64,000 bases of DNA from Fasciolopsis buskii (lineage: Eukaryota; Platyhelminthes; Trematoda; Plagiorchiida; Fasciolidae): assembly GCA_008360955.1 (NCBI GenBank), contig LUCM01005954.1:187691-251690 (forward strand), given 5' to 3'. This document shows positions 1 through 13,096 of this stretch, piece after piece. A program made the position numbers and the translations under genes. Below the pieces are notes generated by a model. The model was not told the DNA's origin. It did not search any database and saw nothing but the letters and a program-made list of their open reading frames with translations. Within the stretch, counting starts at the first letter, position 1. Each line of letters opens with the position of its first letter.

Positions 1-1
1 C

Positions 2-781
2 ATCAGCGACTTATCAACTACCTCCCACTGTCATCTGTTTAAGTATGCTGATGATGTTTCTCTCTCTCTCAAACCGTTTCGAACAACGATGATTTTCAAA
101 GATTTTCCAACAACCTATCTTCTGTTTACGATTTTTCTGCACGAGCTGCTTTCAAATCCAGCAACATGTTTTGAATGTCTGTTCTCTGTCTCTCGGTCAG
201 CCAACCCATCAGAAACGTCTTCCATCAATTCAAAAACACTTACCAGGGTTGATTCTGTGAAATATCTGGGAGTTACTATTGATAAAGATCTGAATTGGAT
301 TTCTCACATTTCTACCTGTGTAAAAAACCTCCGACGGTTGTCATTTAAAGTCAGGAATTTTCGACACTACAATGTGAAACAAAACACCATCTCCCGATTT
401 GTATACCAATGTGTTTTTCCAATCCTTCTTTACTATTCTCTTGTTACTTTTCCATGTTTACTTAAAAAAGACTTTAAAATTCTTCGCTGGAGGCTATCAA
501 TTATTAGCCATGTGTCCTTCATGCTACTAACTTTGTTCTTCAATCTATGTGATCAACACTTATCAGTATGGGAGAAATTCGCTCACAAAATTCTTTCAGA
601 TCCCACACATCCTCTGCACAATGATCTTTCAAAGTGCCGGTTTCATATTTCAACGCGATCCGCTTTTCGTTGCATGCCCTCTAGAATCAACACCTGTAGA
701 AACTTCACTGTTCCATATTTAGCACGCATTTTGACAAACCGCGACCATATTTCAGCCGAATACCTGAACAGCTTATCATGA
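2..781 (+). mobile_element. Non-LTR retrotransposon reverse transcriptase, 3' remnant
   Basis: The frame is open from the window edge and holds the catalytic box YADD at 44-55 (context KYADDVS), followed at about 259-290 by KYLGVTIDKDLNW, the motif that follows the palm in CR1/Jockey-type LINE polymerases. The C-terminal part (HPLHNDLSKCRF, then ARILTNRDHISAEY near the end) fits the tail of CR1-like ORF2, and a stop closes it at 779-781. Between about 88 and 170 the expected LINE sequence (DDFQRFSNNLSSVYDF) is in the neighbouring frame and then returns, so at least two indels break the enzyme. The copy is therefore dead. The endonuclease and most of the polymerase lie off the left edge. LINE identity is firm; the exact clade is inferred. 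Confidence 0.88.
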
Positions 782-2473
782 TGTGCTTTGATTATTCCTC
801 GATGAGATTTCCTTTCTATATTTTGACAAGGTGATAGGTGCAGACTGTTTCATATTTTATTTTTTACCCTCACGTTGTTTGACTGAAATGCGACATTGTT
901 TTTTGTACGCGAATTTCCATGCAATACAATGCAATACATGTTCATACAAATTGTGGACAGTCGATGTGGCTACCAACGTCTCCAACCCATTTACCCCGTA
1001 CCGTCAAACGGAGCCGCGAGTATAGAAAACCTCATCCCACCGATCACATGTCAATCCGAGACCAGAATCTCTCACTTGCACATGGCCTGGCAAAACTCAC
1101 CTCGATTTTGGTAGGGGTCGCAAAGATGATCGCACCACTTTATCGGGATGCCTTTCGGATTGATTCGACTCGAGATGTTAGTGTAGGCCTGCACATCTGG
1201 CAATCCTTTTCTCGCCTGTGCAGGTCCGCTCCCTGTTCCCGTTGCATATTCACTCTTTTCAAAGAAACATTCAACTCTGAGTAGAAAAGGCAGCAGTCAG
1301 TTGGGCTGGCCTTGCTGTTTAAAGCTGAACAATGATGACGATCACGGTGACACTATCGGACGGCTTAGTTTGTACTAAAAGCTCACTGTAAGGTCACTCA
1401 CTGTACAGGGGAGGAAAGCAAATTTATGTATGACCACTAAGTGCGGCAATGGTAAAATGCGCCTCAGAGTCTATTCCCTGCAATTTTTCACTTCCAGCTG
1501 ATCGACTGTCCAATCCGTTTTGGTTGGTAGCATGGGACAATGTGTACTGGTTACCAAGATAGGCAAAAGACTCTTATCAAATCCCCAGTTCTGTTCTACT
1601 CTGTTTGTTGATTTCGTTCCAACTTGGGTGGGGCGGAAGAGGCGAAATTTACTGTGGTGCATGATTCCTTGCACTAAACCACAAACTTACTTGTGATACA
1701 CATACCTGTTGGCTCCTTGGCGATAGTATGAGACTTTAGGGGTCCAAACATGAATGATAATCACACAAATATGCTTTTTGTTCCTCTATTGATTGCTGCA
1801 TTACACACCTGCACCGATTCACGAGAGAGCCACTATCATTGAACGGTATCGGGGCAAATAAGTGACCAGCCGCCTTTACGCCCAAATGTCCCAACGTTGT
1901 CGGCTAGTCATCCCCATTTTAGAATGGATAACATTAATAATAGTGGTCCATTCTTCTTTCTTTTTCCTTCTTTACCGAAAAATGACAATATTTTTGGGGA
2001 AAGGGTCGTGATTAATCAAAAGATACCGTCTTGGATTGTGACTGCTGGTGAAAGCTGTCGAACCTGTGAGTTTTACGATCAAATACCAAAATGTTAACCA
2101 CACAAACGAGGACCCTGATCAGTAGCAATACGAAAAGAAATTACTTTAAAAAATGCCGCGGCTTTGATCAAGCTGTTGGTGTGTAGGCGACTGGTTGGTT
2201 GGTTGTGCATGCTTTCTAATCTCAGGGTTAGTGTGGTAAGCTCAAGAGCAATCCGCTTGAGACAATGGACTATGGTTTCAAGGCTACTATTGACTGGCAA
2301 CTAGTTATTGATAACTGCGAAGAGGCAGGGATGAACAGAAAAACTATCAGCACATTCTACTAGTCGGAAGGAGTTCGGCCAAAGATATTTCCGTCTGATT
2401 AATGAGTATGTCCACCTGAGTTGCAAACAAATCTTAGTACCACTCATAATGGTTTGGATGGGATTACGCAGCC
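782..2473. other. No supportable gene
   Basis: I see only scattered open stretches with no consistent splice structure. One weak plus-strand exon candidate ends at 2065 before GTGAGT, after a pyrimidine-rich tract at 1949-1970, but it cannot be tied to neighbours. Confidence 0.5.
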
Positions 2474-2612
2474 TCAGCATGGATTAACTTTAACATCTGT
2501 TACCACTTCGAGCCTTCGTATTGCTACTACGGGAGACAATTTGTCAGCCTCTCTTGTGCTTACATTCTTGCTGGTCACCCTAGATACGATTGGGACATAT
2601 TTAGCAGCCATA
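2474..2612 (-). CDS. Candidate exon, function unknown
   Basis: On the minus strand an acceptor ending CCTGAACAG opens a 45-codon frame beginning T|ATGGCTGCTAAA (MAAKYVPIVSRVTSKNVSTR...) and ending in TGA. By my count 18 of 44 codons begin with G, a strong coding bias. An internal GTAAGC after ...TSKN could instead be a donor. The plus strand of the same stretch also encodes a hydrophobic run ending at a GTAAGT donor (2626), so the strand is not certain. Not recognised. Confidence 0.28.
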
Positions 2613-3066
2613 CTGTTCAGGAAATGGTAAGTTTTCGCATGACAAGAATTCTTGCAAAAAGCCACAGCAGTTTGTATGTAATCTTGTGACATGGCACGTG
2701 CCCCCACAATTAAGTGCAGTCAAAGCCTTGTCTTCTTGTCGCACATTTTGCTCCAGCAAAAGAAAAAGGATCAGATTATTCAAATCTTGAATAATTTAGA
2801 AACCAGAAGGGAGTTGATCTGTGATTGAAGTAACAAAATTGCTTATGACTAAACCTCTACATGGACCTCGTAAATTACTCCTAGTGTGGTTTGGGCAGCC
2901 GCGTATTATAAAACCCACGAGGTAGTCAAAGGTCATGAATAATGAATGATGGGATGGAGAAGAGATCTAAAACAGCACATTTGCCCGGATTAGAGGCGGT
3001 TTTCTCCAAGACTGTCAGGATATCACCAGGAGCAACTTTTTTGAATCATAAATAAAATTGTCACAG

Positions 3067-3192
3067 CCGGTGATCATCCTGACCACGATCCTGGGACGCA
3101 AGGTTCGTCGGAAACGCGCATTTACACGGGCTATTGTGGCTGCAGTACTTTACCCACGCGCTGCGCCCACTTGTGTAGTCGTAATGTGTTGA
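3067..3192 (+). CDS. Candidate exon, basic and hydrophobic
   Basis: After a CACAG acceptor the frame reads PVIILTTILGRKVRRKRAFT and continues alanine- and valine-rich to a TGA. About a third of codons start with G. A basic cluster (GRKVRRKR) sits between two hydrophobic runs, as in a cytoplasmic loop, but no family is recognised and no partner exon was found. Confidence 0.22.
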   Translation, partial: PVIILTTILGRKVRRKRAFTRAIVAAVLYPRAAPTCVVVMC

Positions 3193-4325
3193 TGTCGGTC
3201 GTGTGCTTTACCGAGTTGACCAACTCCTTTTTATACACCTAAGTACCACGGTAACTACCACCCCGTTTGTCGTGAAATTAATTACTATCGGTATAAGCAA
3301 CCACATTTTTACCTTTCATTTGCGTTGATAATGCGAGAATGAGCAACCCACCTTTCTTTTGGTTTGTGTATATTCACGTCGGCTTGCAAATTCCAATTGG
3401 GCGAGGTACAATCAACGAGCCGCATCCCTCCTGTCCATTCCGTGTGATTGAGTGAACACTTCTGGACATTCAGAAGGATTGCTTTCCTGCAGAATTATCC
3501 TTATACAGATTTAGCACAGTCCACTCAGAGCGGGACACGGTTGTCCAGTTCTATTTGTGGTGATTTTATTGCTGTTATTACTATAGATTCTACCTAGGGA
3601 TGAAAAACGACACACACGTATTATTCATCAATGTCCTAATCCGCTTCCCAGTTTACGGCATCATTAGTCATTTTGGACAAAACTAGTTCAAAATTTTCCT
3701 ACTCAAAAAGACAGTAATCTGTTCCGTATGCATTCACCAGTTGCACGCGACATACCTCGCCAACTCCGATTGTTGATAACGATCCCTTCTGTTCTGTTTC
3801 CATGCATTTTTGTTGACGGTTGATTGCAACTCAACTGCAGGGTCATGATGAAGTCTTCAGGCTCAACTTCCAGATATGGGATATTTTGCTAAAAATTTGA
3901 TCCGAAAGGAGTTGAACTTAGTTGTGCTAATCCCTCGGTCACGATGTAAACATGACGCTTGCGAGGTTCGTGAGTATCTGTTTGTTATTTCAAATTAATC
4001 TTTTAAGTTAAGTCAGATGATCTTTTGTGATTTGTGGTTCACAGTGGTAGTACTGATATGCATGCGGCATCTCTGAATGGAAAATCATAAAACAGAATGA
4101 TCTTTTGCTTTTCTGAAGATAGCAACTTGCCCGCAGATGAACAGTGGAGAAATTTCAAGGTTTAGCATTTGCTTTTCGATAGACTAGGATAGAGATTATA
4201 TGGCCTGCTTCAGCACGCCCGTGGTCAATTGTGTGAGATATAAAGATGCTTGACTTGGCTGACATTGAGCGGTCAGCCACGTGACCAGTTCACCTGTTCA
4301 AGTGTCCGCATCATAGTCAGACTAG

Positions 4326-4532
4326 GGTGTGCGAATCGATCCAGGTCAGGTCTTGTATGCGAAGGTGCTCAACGTGCGTGGATGTATTGTGATCTGCAAA
4401 GGTGAGGTGCCGCAGGAACGAGCGGATGTACTGTGGTAAACTACCACTATTGCGTGCTGTTGCGTTGTATTATCTTACCTCGTCTACATTCGATTGTGCG
4501 ATCACGTTTCAGTGAAACATTTGGCTCTTTAG
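4326..4532 (+). CDS. Candidate two-exon 3' end of a gene
   Basis: Exon 4326-4401 (76 nt) reads GVRIDPGQVLYAKVLNVRGC IVICK from a TAG acceptor to a GTGAGG donor; 10 of 25 codons start with G. It leaves phase 1. A pyrimidine-rich acceptor (GATCACGTTTCAG) at 4512 opens an exon that continues the phase as VKHLAL and stops at 4530-4532. The intron is 111 nt. Protein not recognised; upstream exons not found. Confidence 0.33.
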
Positions 4533-5106
4533 ACTATTAGAAGATAGCATACGGAACAACTGACTTTTTACTGCTGCCTCGGAAGGTAAAAATTGGAGAG
4601 AAAGGATAGGACCGTGCACAGCCAAATGCGTATTAATCAAAATCAGCGGTCTAAAAAGGATTAAAATGGGGCTTGGATTAACGAACTCGGTAAAAAATTT
4701 ACAACAGACAACTCGACAGGTCGGCGTACCGGATAGAAGGGAAGCAGTCTCTTGGAATAATCTTATATTTGGCGTGGTATGTAAACACGAAGGGCACTGG
4801 TTATTGGACTCGCTGAAATCATGGACTGATACTGACTGCTGTGGAAATAACCGTGACCACTACCATGTTGTGATTTGTACTTCAGTCATGCCAGAAGTAT
4901 GTTATTAGTGATCTTGCCAAATTAATCCATTAACAATATTGCAATCGAATGATTGGCGTAGTGTCACCAGTTCTATCGTAATTAGGTTTGCAGCATCATT
5001 ATTTTGGTACAGATGATTCACCATGCGAAATTAAAAAAAATATTTTGGAACGCTCGAAATGTGACGTGCTTGCTTTGAAGAAGTATCCGGCCAAAACAAA
5101 TCAATA

Positions 5107-5289
5107 CTTTTATCTTTTATCTTTTACTTCCTTTTACAAAAGGAACAACAATGCACATCAATTTTCAGGAAGGGGTCAAGGCCAACAGAGGGCTGCCAAG
5201 CGAGGAAGTTGACCGGCGGTGGGGGGATTCGAACCCGCGACCTTTACGTCCGAAAGGCACGACCTTATCCTTTTGGCCACCGCCGGCCG
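5107..5289 (-). repeat. tRNA-derived SINE, near full length
   Basis: Read on the minus strand: a tRNA-like head with an A box (TGGCCAAAAGGATAAGG) and a B box (GGTTCGAATCC), then a body with GTCAACTTCC, TTGGCAGCCCTCTGTTGGCC and AAAATTGATGTGCATTG, then an AAGTAAAAG tail running into repeats of AAAAGAT. The head folds with a 5-bp anticodon stem. This copy defines the ends of the family in this window. Confidence 0.85.
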
Positions 5290-8200
5290 CTTGTTGGAAT
5301 CATTCTCGTCGTAATCTCAGATCCTCTTGGTATTTTATTTGTTCGTTTACCGATTTTGTGCAATGTTGATACCGTCTTTGTCAGAGATAGTGAGGAACTC
5401 CGCAATCTGCTCCCGAATCTCCGTTTTGTTTAGGACATTTGGTCACAGCAACTGTTTGGAGACAATTTACCCTCTGATCTTGATAACTATCGTGATATAT
5501 ACATTTGTCGTTCACATCTGTCCGGACAGATTATATCATCATCTGAACTAAGTTTGCACTTTTCCGTGTTGCTATCTTCACCCGAACATTGACCTTCTTC
5601 TGATCCCCACTTGCTCTCATATTAATTCGTAAAACCCAGTTACTGTGTGATAAGCTACCCGCCTCCTCGTTTGATTATCGGGTCTTCTGATCACCCTACT
5701 TCGCCTCGCGATTAACTTCGGTTGCTCATGTGTCTACCCCTTCGCGCTACAGTCTCGTCACTTCCCATCTAAGATACTCCAAACGCTTGACTGCTCGTCT
5801 GTGTGCTTGTGTGTGTGATTGATCCGTTTCGATGGTATGTCCGCCTGTTGAAGTTTAATGTGGCTTGCCTCGGGGCTGTCATCGCGTCCACTTCCTCGGT
5901 GTTGTTGAGATGTGTAATTGTACCTAATTTAATTCATCTACCTGATAGTATATGCTGATTGCCCAAAATGTGCTCTCTGGTAAAGATACGAAGTGCTTGG
6001 TCACTGAGTTACTCAATGACTGGACGAAGTTCCGTTACAATATCCACGCGAATACCTTGTAAACAAGATCCAACGTGATTTCCAGTAATCGGAGTCTGTT
6101 TACTGTCTTTACTTGTACAGTATGGAGTCGGGGCTATTCCAGTACCTGGATGTGATTAGTGCTCAGGCGTTAACTCAATCGATTGGAGTTAGAGTCACTA
6201 TGTCACTCAAAAGTCCTACCCATAATCATACAGGAAATCCAATTTGTCAAAACCTACTCCCAGTTCAATTAGAAGTCTATCGAATGTGCAGAATCCATAC
6301 CGCTTTGTTCTGGATGTAACCAAGTTCTGTTCATATCGAGCCCCTCGACGGAAGATTGCAGGCCATTTTGAGCTAAAGGGTACATCGAATACGTGGGTAA
6401 TTGATTGATTAGAGAAGCCTGTTAAGAGTGAGTAGAAGAATAATTAAACTTTAGGTTTCATTCAATTTAAAACTAAGGAACAGAAGTTGGAAATCGATGA
6501 AAGAAAAGAGTAACGTGAAACAGAAAGATATGAAGAACTATTGATAAAACCTGAACGTGATGTTGTTATCGGTAGGTAATTCTGACGGGCGAACCCATGT
6601 GTGACCGACTGTGGATCGTCAGAATGACGCTTGATTCCACCCCTGGCGTTCTCGAAAGGCTGAAATGCGTGTATCCTCTGTTGAATGTGATTAAAAAACC
6701 TCACTTTGCTGACTTAGGAATCCTAGGTCGTGAGAGTTGCTCGAGTTCGGAACATCGGGTTTTTGATCATATATGAGCCAGTGGATGTTGGGTAATACAA
6801 CTCAGAAAATCTGGCTACTCGACCAGCTGGCCTAATCACAGTTACCACTGACTCGGTGTGGGGTATGTTGGACTTTCCATGATTCTATTGCTTACATCAG
6901 TGAGCTGAGCATCGACAATTCACATTGAATTACTTAGTAGAAACTCTTGGCTATCACCTTTCTCGTTGACAGTCAAACATGCTTTCCAGGTTCGGACGGG
7001 TTGTCCGAGAAAATCAGATTGTTCGTTGATCAACTGCACCAGCAGAAAGATACCCAAGACGATCACTGTGTTCAAAACCCCGTACTGCATTGTATACCGG
7101 GTGTAGAAGTCTCCGATCTTTCGGTCGCCACGGTCAGTCTTTTCCAGGCCCGGTTTTCAATTGGACGAATTGAATTAAATGCATGCAGACATAGAATGGC
7201 ACATCACCTTTTCGATATACTCTAAGCCAGGTTCAATACAGAAGTATTAAACACAAAATACGAGTGTAGCCATAAACCCTTTTTGCAATTCAATCGAGGA
7301 AAGTCTTTTGGTGATGAGACCACACCTATCGTCGGAGATACATAGTGAAACTGGAAATTCGCCATAAAAACAATAACGGCGTTAACCGATTCATTGCGTG
7401 ATCCAACAAATCAGGCATTTAATTAAAGATCGAATGAACCACAAACAGAAATGGTGACCTGATTTTCACTCAATTTATTTTTAGTCTGGATTGCTTACAA
7501 AGATTGGTAAACTGGTGTCCCGGGAATAGTTTTTCCCGTTGAGTTTCCGTCAGCACTGACTTGCTTTCTTATCAAACATTCGAGAATAGTTGGCATGTTA
7601 TTATTAAATTCAGCCAACCACCTTCGACCATTACACCGGGTAATCAATGATCCCGGTATGTTTCTGGGTTTGGTCTTTCATGCTATGAAAGATATTGATT
7701 TTTGGCCAAGTTTGAATCCAGTTTTCTTAATTGTTTTAGGCTAGCTCCTCAGTTCAAGAATCGGACCATCGAGGAATCAGTAGTGGCATATAGGTCAAAG
7801 AATTTCTCACCGATCAACATTAGGTTCTCTTTAACAAGTTGCCCCATCCGCTTTTTCGAATGGTTGTGGTGATCAAAACATCCAAATAGGATGCAACAAC
7901 AGCTTTCGCGAAAAACTGTTTTTGTAAACGCATGCGGATGACGATAGACATGTTTAGTCCCAATTTACTTAAGATATACTTGACATAATGAACAAGCTAT
8001 TTGCCAGACAATACACATCCATCCATCTCCTCACCCCACCGCATCCCCCCAAGAAAAACAGAAAAACAGACAAAAAAACAAAAAAAGAAATGGTCAACAC
8101 GTTGTACAGGAGTGAAACTCCCCTGTGAAATCATTTTTCCTCATAAACGGAACAGCGTAACCTTTCTCAAGTAAACACGCACTTCGGATGGCATGGAAAA

Positions 8201-8342
8201 ATGTAACAACTAGAGTGGCTGTAGGGGCATTGTCATTCAATGATGAACGGGAAATTCGCATGACGTCAGATTACGATATGTGATCTGTTATGAATACCGT
8301 TAAAACTGCCTCAATGGTTGTTTTATGTGATCTTCTGACCGT
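5290..8342. other. No supportable gene
   Basis: Long AT-rich stretch. A minus-strand frame at about 6950-7140 includes a hydrophobic run (VLNTVIVLGIFLLVQ), but three frames are open there and splice sites are not convincing. An A-rich tract lies at 8044-8092. Confidence 0.45.
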
Positions 8343-8543
8343 TCAGCCTGGCACTTGGATAGCAAACGCTTCATCACCAATCGAGATGACGTCGTAAATG
8401 GGTGTGCGCAGTTGTTGGGATTTTTCTCTATTTATAAGGTTGTCACTGACTTTAACCTTTTTCTTCGATAACTCTGACTCGGAAACTGTGCATCGGTTTT
8501 CACTGGCCTCTACTGGTTTAACCTCTGACCGCGTATCAACCAT
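8343..8543 (-). CDS. Candidate terminal exon, acidic/basic polar protein
   Basis: Minus-strand frame of 66 codons ending in TGA (…GDEAFAIQVPG stop). About 24 of 65 codons start with G, one of the strongest coding biases in the window. The peptide is polar (VSESELSKKKVKVSDNLINR). The 5' limit is uncertain: an in-frame ATG occurs at the start, and a CAG acceptor lies just inside it. No family recognised. Confidence 0.38.
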   Translation of the reverse strand: MVDTRSEVKPVEASENRCTVSESELSKKKVKVSDNLINREKSQQLRTPIYDVISIGDEAFAIQVPG

Positions 8544-8625
8544 CCAAGGTCAAATTTCGATCCATCAGAGGCCAGCGAAAGAAACACGCATAATTTCCGG
8601 GTTCAAGGACAAAGGCTATAAGTAG

Positions 8626-11600
8626 AAAAAAAACCATGTACTGAAAATATCGCCTGGACTGATGATGAAACACTTCCTACACAAACACTAATCTCATTGA
8701 TCAAAACCCCGCGAAAACCATCATCCTGAGCTACGACCAACACGAGGTTTAGGATCCATTGAGGTCTCAGCATTTGTGTTCAACAAATCAAAACTATGAC
8801 AGATCCGAATTACCAGGTGGTCAAATAGTATACCACAGTTGTTACATAGGACGTTCATTGAATCACTACTGTGCGGCTTTCACCGCACTGCTTATCTTAG
8901 TTTCTGGGAGGTTCCATCAAACGCGTCTTCGACGATCATGCGTGAATAACGAAATGATTTGACCTGGGAGTTCTGACGAAGCGTGTGGGATCCCTGCAGT
9001 GACCTTTGTGTTGGCTCGGTCCATGGACATCGTCTCGTAGCATTGCTGCCTGCGGATCAATCTTGCTTCTATAAATAACCATGGCAATTTTGTGTTACTC
9101 TAACGCATCTTTTCATTTTGATCTAACATTAATTGAAAACACAAGCTTCCAAGCATTAGGAACTCGAGTTATGTTATTCTATTCTCTCTTGGTAAATGAG
9201 TATTATTCACCGTCGGTTATTTTGCTGAAATCCCTTAGGCGGAGTGCTTATCCCATTCCTTTAGTTCGCTCAACTGATAATCAGCTGAGCTGGCGACGGA
9301 TGACCCGGTACATTTTATCTGGTCTTTTTAACTATCTACCCCATTTGCATATGAATATCTCAGGACAAGCCATTGCCGGTTCAGGCAGTGGTCCGTGCCT
9401 TACATTGCTCATGGACATATCTCTCACCTGCCTCATATTGTTCTACGTTAATTTTGTATTGCTTAAGCTCACCTTAAGAGTTGTGCAGATTGACTCGTCA
9501 TGATCGTTATCCTGGTCAGAGATCAATACAGCTCCGGATGCATTGCACTCCTCTCGCTAATCGATTGACTCTGCGAAAATGTCGCATGAGAAACCAAAAG
9601 AACAAAGACGGAATAAGTAGGCCAGCAGAAGAATCGACCAGCCAGTATTGATTATAGTAGACCAATATAGGCACTTAGCTCTTAACCAACAAACAAACCC
9701 TTTGTATCCTCTCAGCCTGGCTGTTCTCTCTATAGGTACAAGTAACGGTGATAATAGCGATTACCAATTGACGGGTCGAAGCCAGAGCAGACGTCTCTTC
9801 CCATTTTTGCCTTTCAAAACACTCCGTGAGTGCTCATTTGTTACGGGGACACTGTCAGCTCCGTATCACGTAATTCCGAAGGGTACATTTCCGAATCGCC
9901 CGCAGTCCACGTGACCGGATACTGTTCCTAGCCCTATCCCGACACCCATTCGAGGATAAGGAAGCGATTCTAAGTGACCTGCGCTTATGGTGCTGTGTGT
10001 CGTATCACTTTTAAGTAAGCTAAATTTAGTCGGACTGTAATGTTAGCAGTTTGGCCCACGTGGTTCTCGGATGATGGTAAGTAAAAATAGAAGACATTTT
10101 CTACTGAGTGTTGCACATAAATACGTAATTTCGACCAAAAACACTGGTACTTTGGAACATAAACCCGCAAAATGCAAGGTAAAGTCAGGACTCGTAAAGT
10201 TAGGATTGGAAGTGGCTACAGAGATGGTACTGCCACTGGAGAATTACCATTTGCTTACAACATGTCAGACACGGTGAGACAATAGGACATTTCAGGCAAA
10301 TACCAGAAATGTGCACTAGTCCGAATGAACACTCTGTCACCGTACTGATTTGGCTGTCGAGGCCGAAACTCTTTCGTTAGCGCAAACGTGACTTGCAGCC
10401 AACAAAAATGATCGGTCCAAACGATTTCGCTGTTTTAAGCAATAGATAAACAATCTAGTGCTATTTTCGACCTAAAAATCAGGGGGATTTGAAGTCATGC
10501 TCCTTGGAACGATTAACTGAGCAAACGCGTCGAAAATGAAGTTTGCGAAACATGAAAATTGTACTTTGTGACTAAATAACTTCGGAGCATGACATCCCGG
10601 ACGCAAAAGGTTTCAGTTTTCAAGAAATCATCTACTTGTCTCTTACATATGTGTCAGTACTGATCGGAGCAAACGTCCCAAGCCGTTCATCGATCTTCGG
10701 TACTGAAGCAAAATAAATCCGCTGCAACACTCTCATTCTGCACCAGGTAGTAAGAAGATCTATTCTAAATGCAAATGCATTCTCCCCTTCAAATGCCTCG
10801 CATCAAAATTTTTAAAAAATGACATCATATATAAAATTTAATCACCACAGCTGTTCCCATCCATGAAACGTGTGTAACATACACGGATCAGAGGCTCACC
10901 GGAAAAGGATCTCGATTTGCCATTCGAAACAGTGGGAAGAGAGCTCTTGGCTCACAGTCTGATAGACACAACCAACAACGTGTGGGGTGCTTACACGGTC
11001 AGAAACGAGAAGTCCCCGTACAGCCGGTCCCCGACACACGTGTACCGCAAACAAAAGACCCTGAGATTATACTCTACTTCGGTTACTTTTTGGGGAATCT
11101 AGATGCAACGTCTCGTCAGACTTTCTCAAATTGATTATCAATTCAATCGGTATGGTAAACGGAAGATGGATGGATTGAAATCGACAATCACGTGAGGTTT
11201 GCAGGCTTACATCACACTAGATAAGATAACATTCCATTTCAAGCACTGTAGAGAATACAAGGACATGCAAAAACACATCAAATTCCAATGAAGTGGAAAC
11301 AAATATTCTACTCCCGACAGAAACCAACGAAGCGTGATGACCACTCAAATAGAAGTATTTTCACTATCGTGAATAGAATGCAATTTACTGAACCTAATCC
11401 ATCTGCTAGGGAGCATTGCTAAAATGAATTTTAAAAAAAGCCCTGCAATCTTTGTGGTACATGCAAAACTTTCCTACTCAGCAACAATGCTTATTTGAAA
11501 TTGATGAGAATTTGTCGATGTTTTGGCCACTAAGACCAAGGTTGCCTGGAAAACCGCTCTTGTGAAGGTTCATTTGTGAAACTTTGCGGCCGGTGAATCC

Positions 11601-12118
11601 GTGATTGAATTTTGGTGCCGATTTGGTTTGCTATCTCCGATAGTTGTCAATAGAACTTGGAGTACTACAGTTTATTTTGCATGACCATTAACCTTGGACC
11701 TACATGTTCTGTTTTTGATTGCCAATTCACAGCAACATTCGCTCAAAAGAAAAAACAACACGTGACAGTGATAGAATGGTTGGGAAATAATAACCACACA
11801 AAAGAGAAGGGATATCGGGGACGCAAGGACGCCACCAACCGTGGCACCGAGCCAATCAGCGACTACCAGGGGGATCTCGTGAACATCAACGAGGTAGCCT
11901 AACTCCACCTGCACAAGCCAGTCCACTGGTTTCCCTACTTTTGCTACTCCATTGACTGGCCACTTGCAGTAAGTATAGTCGAGGAATGCAGAACATCAAA
12001 TCCTCTCAACATTGGCTCCAAAATTTCACCGGCTTCCGTAATCCGAAAGGACCGTTGGTGGTCAATCGGTCAAAATTCCAGTGTTTTTCCGAAAGGCCGT
12101 TGGTGCCAATCTTCCCTC
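8626..12118. other. No supportable gene
   Basis: Several open frames exist (longest at 9081-9503, plus strand) but their codon bias is weak and no exon chain is consistent. A 27-nt micro-exon candidate with a good GTAAGT donor lies at 10049-10075, too short to stand alone. Confidence 0.45.
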
Positions 12119-12224
12119 CATCGACCAACTTCCCCACTTGGTACTACTTAACTGGCCGCGACGCCGTTCCGGAAAAATGATGTACTTTTCCACTTTATTC
12201 ATAAAGTAAGTAAAGGACAAAAGA
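12119..12224 (+). repeat. tRNA-derived SINE, 5'-truncated and diverged
   Basis: Body and tail match the family: GACCAACTTCCCCACTTGG, then TGGCCGCG, then AAAAATGATGTAC and AAGTAAGTAAAGGACAAAAG. The tRNA head is missing or unrecognisable. Confidence 0.65.
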
Positions 12225-13040
12225 CGAACGAATGATGATACAGCAATTCCAAAGTTCCGTCTAGCCAAAGGTTGATTTCTGTTCGGTAGACCCCATTTCA
12301 AGTCTAGTCAAACAGTCAATCTTGATCCCAACTTTGTCAAAAAAGATTAGGGATTTCGGGTTTATCCATTGTGGAAAATCGCAGCACATTTGCCTATGCT
12401 ATCGAAAAGCGAGATCAAAATGCCATTCAGACCTTTGTAAAAAGCAGGCAAAGGAACCATGTTCAAATTTTCTCGCTCAAGGACTGGACCACGTAGCTTT
12501 CGCATTGTCCGACCGGTGAGCATATGCTACGGCGCTGAACACTTTCGTGTTGAAAGAAATTCGTATAATTTGCCCCTTTTCGGCTCCAACAAAAATTACA
12601 TGAGTGAAGTACAGTCGTTATGTTTAGACTGGTCTCCTTGCCAGTATTCGATAAACATTGGTATTCTTAGGACTAGTCAAAACCCGACCATGATTCGGGA
12701 ACTCTTACCTCGGGTGTATTAGATCAGTGATTTTAATCATTCTCGTGAGGCACACACAAACGTCAATAGTTCGATAAATGCTCGGCTGTTCTTTCTTATA
12801 CTTTTGGTTACATTGTGACAGTCGATTTGGTTATTCTGCAACATCGCGATCAAAATATATGCATGGATTTCCGCCTTCTTCAGATCACACTTCGCCGCAT
12901 AGGTGAATCCAATCAAGTTATTAGGAAGCAAACGGAAGTATCCGGGTCCCAAAAAGACAGTTTGGGAAATACGTCGACCTAGCAACGGAATAAGGAGACA
13001 AGTGGTTTGACAATTTCTCACTGTGTTCACCGCTCACTGG
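12225..13040. other. Coding-like but ambiguous plus-strand stretches
   Basis: Between about 12330 and 12722 two or three frames are open together, with a plausible GTGAGC donor at 12516. I cannot choose a frame and give no gene call. Confidence 0.3.
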
Positions 13041-13042
13041 GT

Positions 13043-13095
<53 letters not shown>
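13041..13095. repeat. (GT)n microsatellite
   Basis: Nearly pure GT dinucleotide run, about 55 bp. Confidence 0.97.

Positions 13096-13096
<1 letters not shown>

Noticed and set aside
5107..5289. Functional tRNA gene at the SINE head
   Set aside because: The same head recurs with the same non-tRNA body and tail in many copies, so it is a SINE.
9081..9503. 140-codon plus-strand ORF
   Set aside because: Codon bias is at background, no splice or family support; a frame this long is expected by chance in 64 kb.
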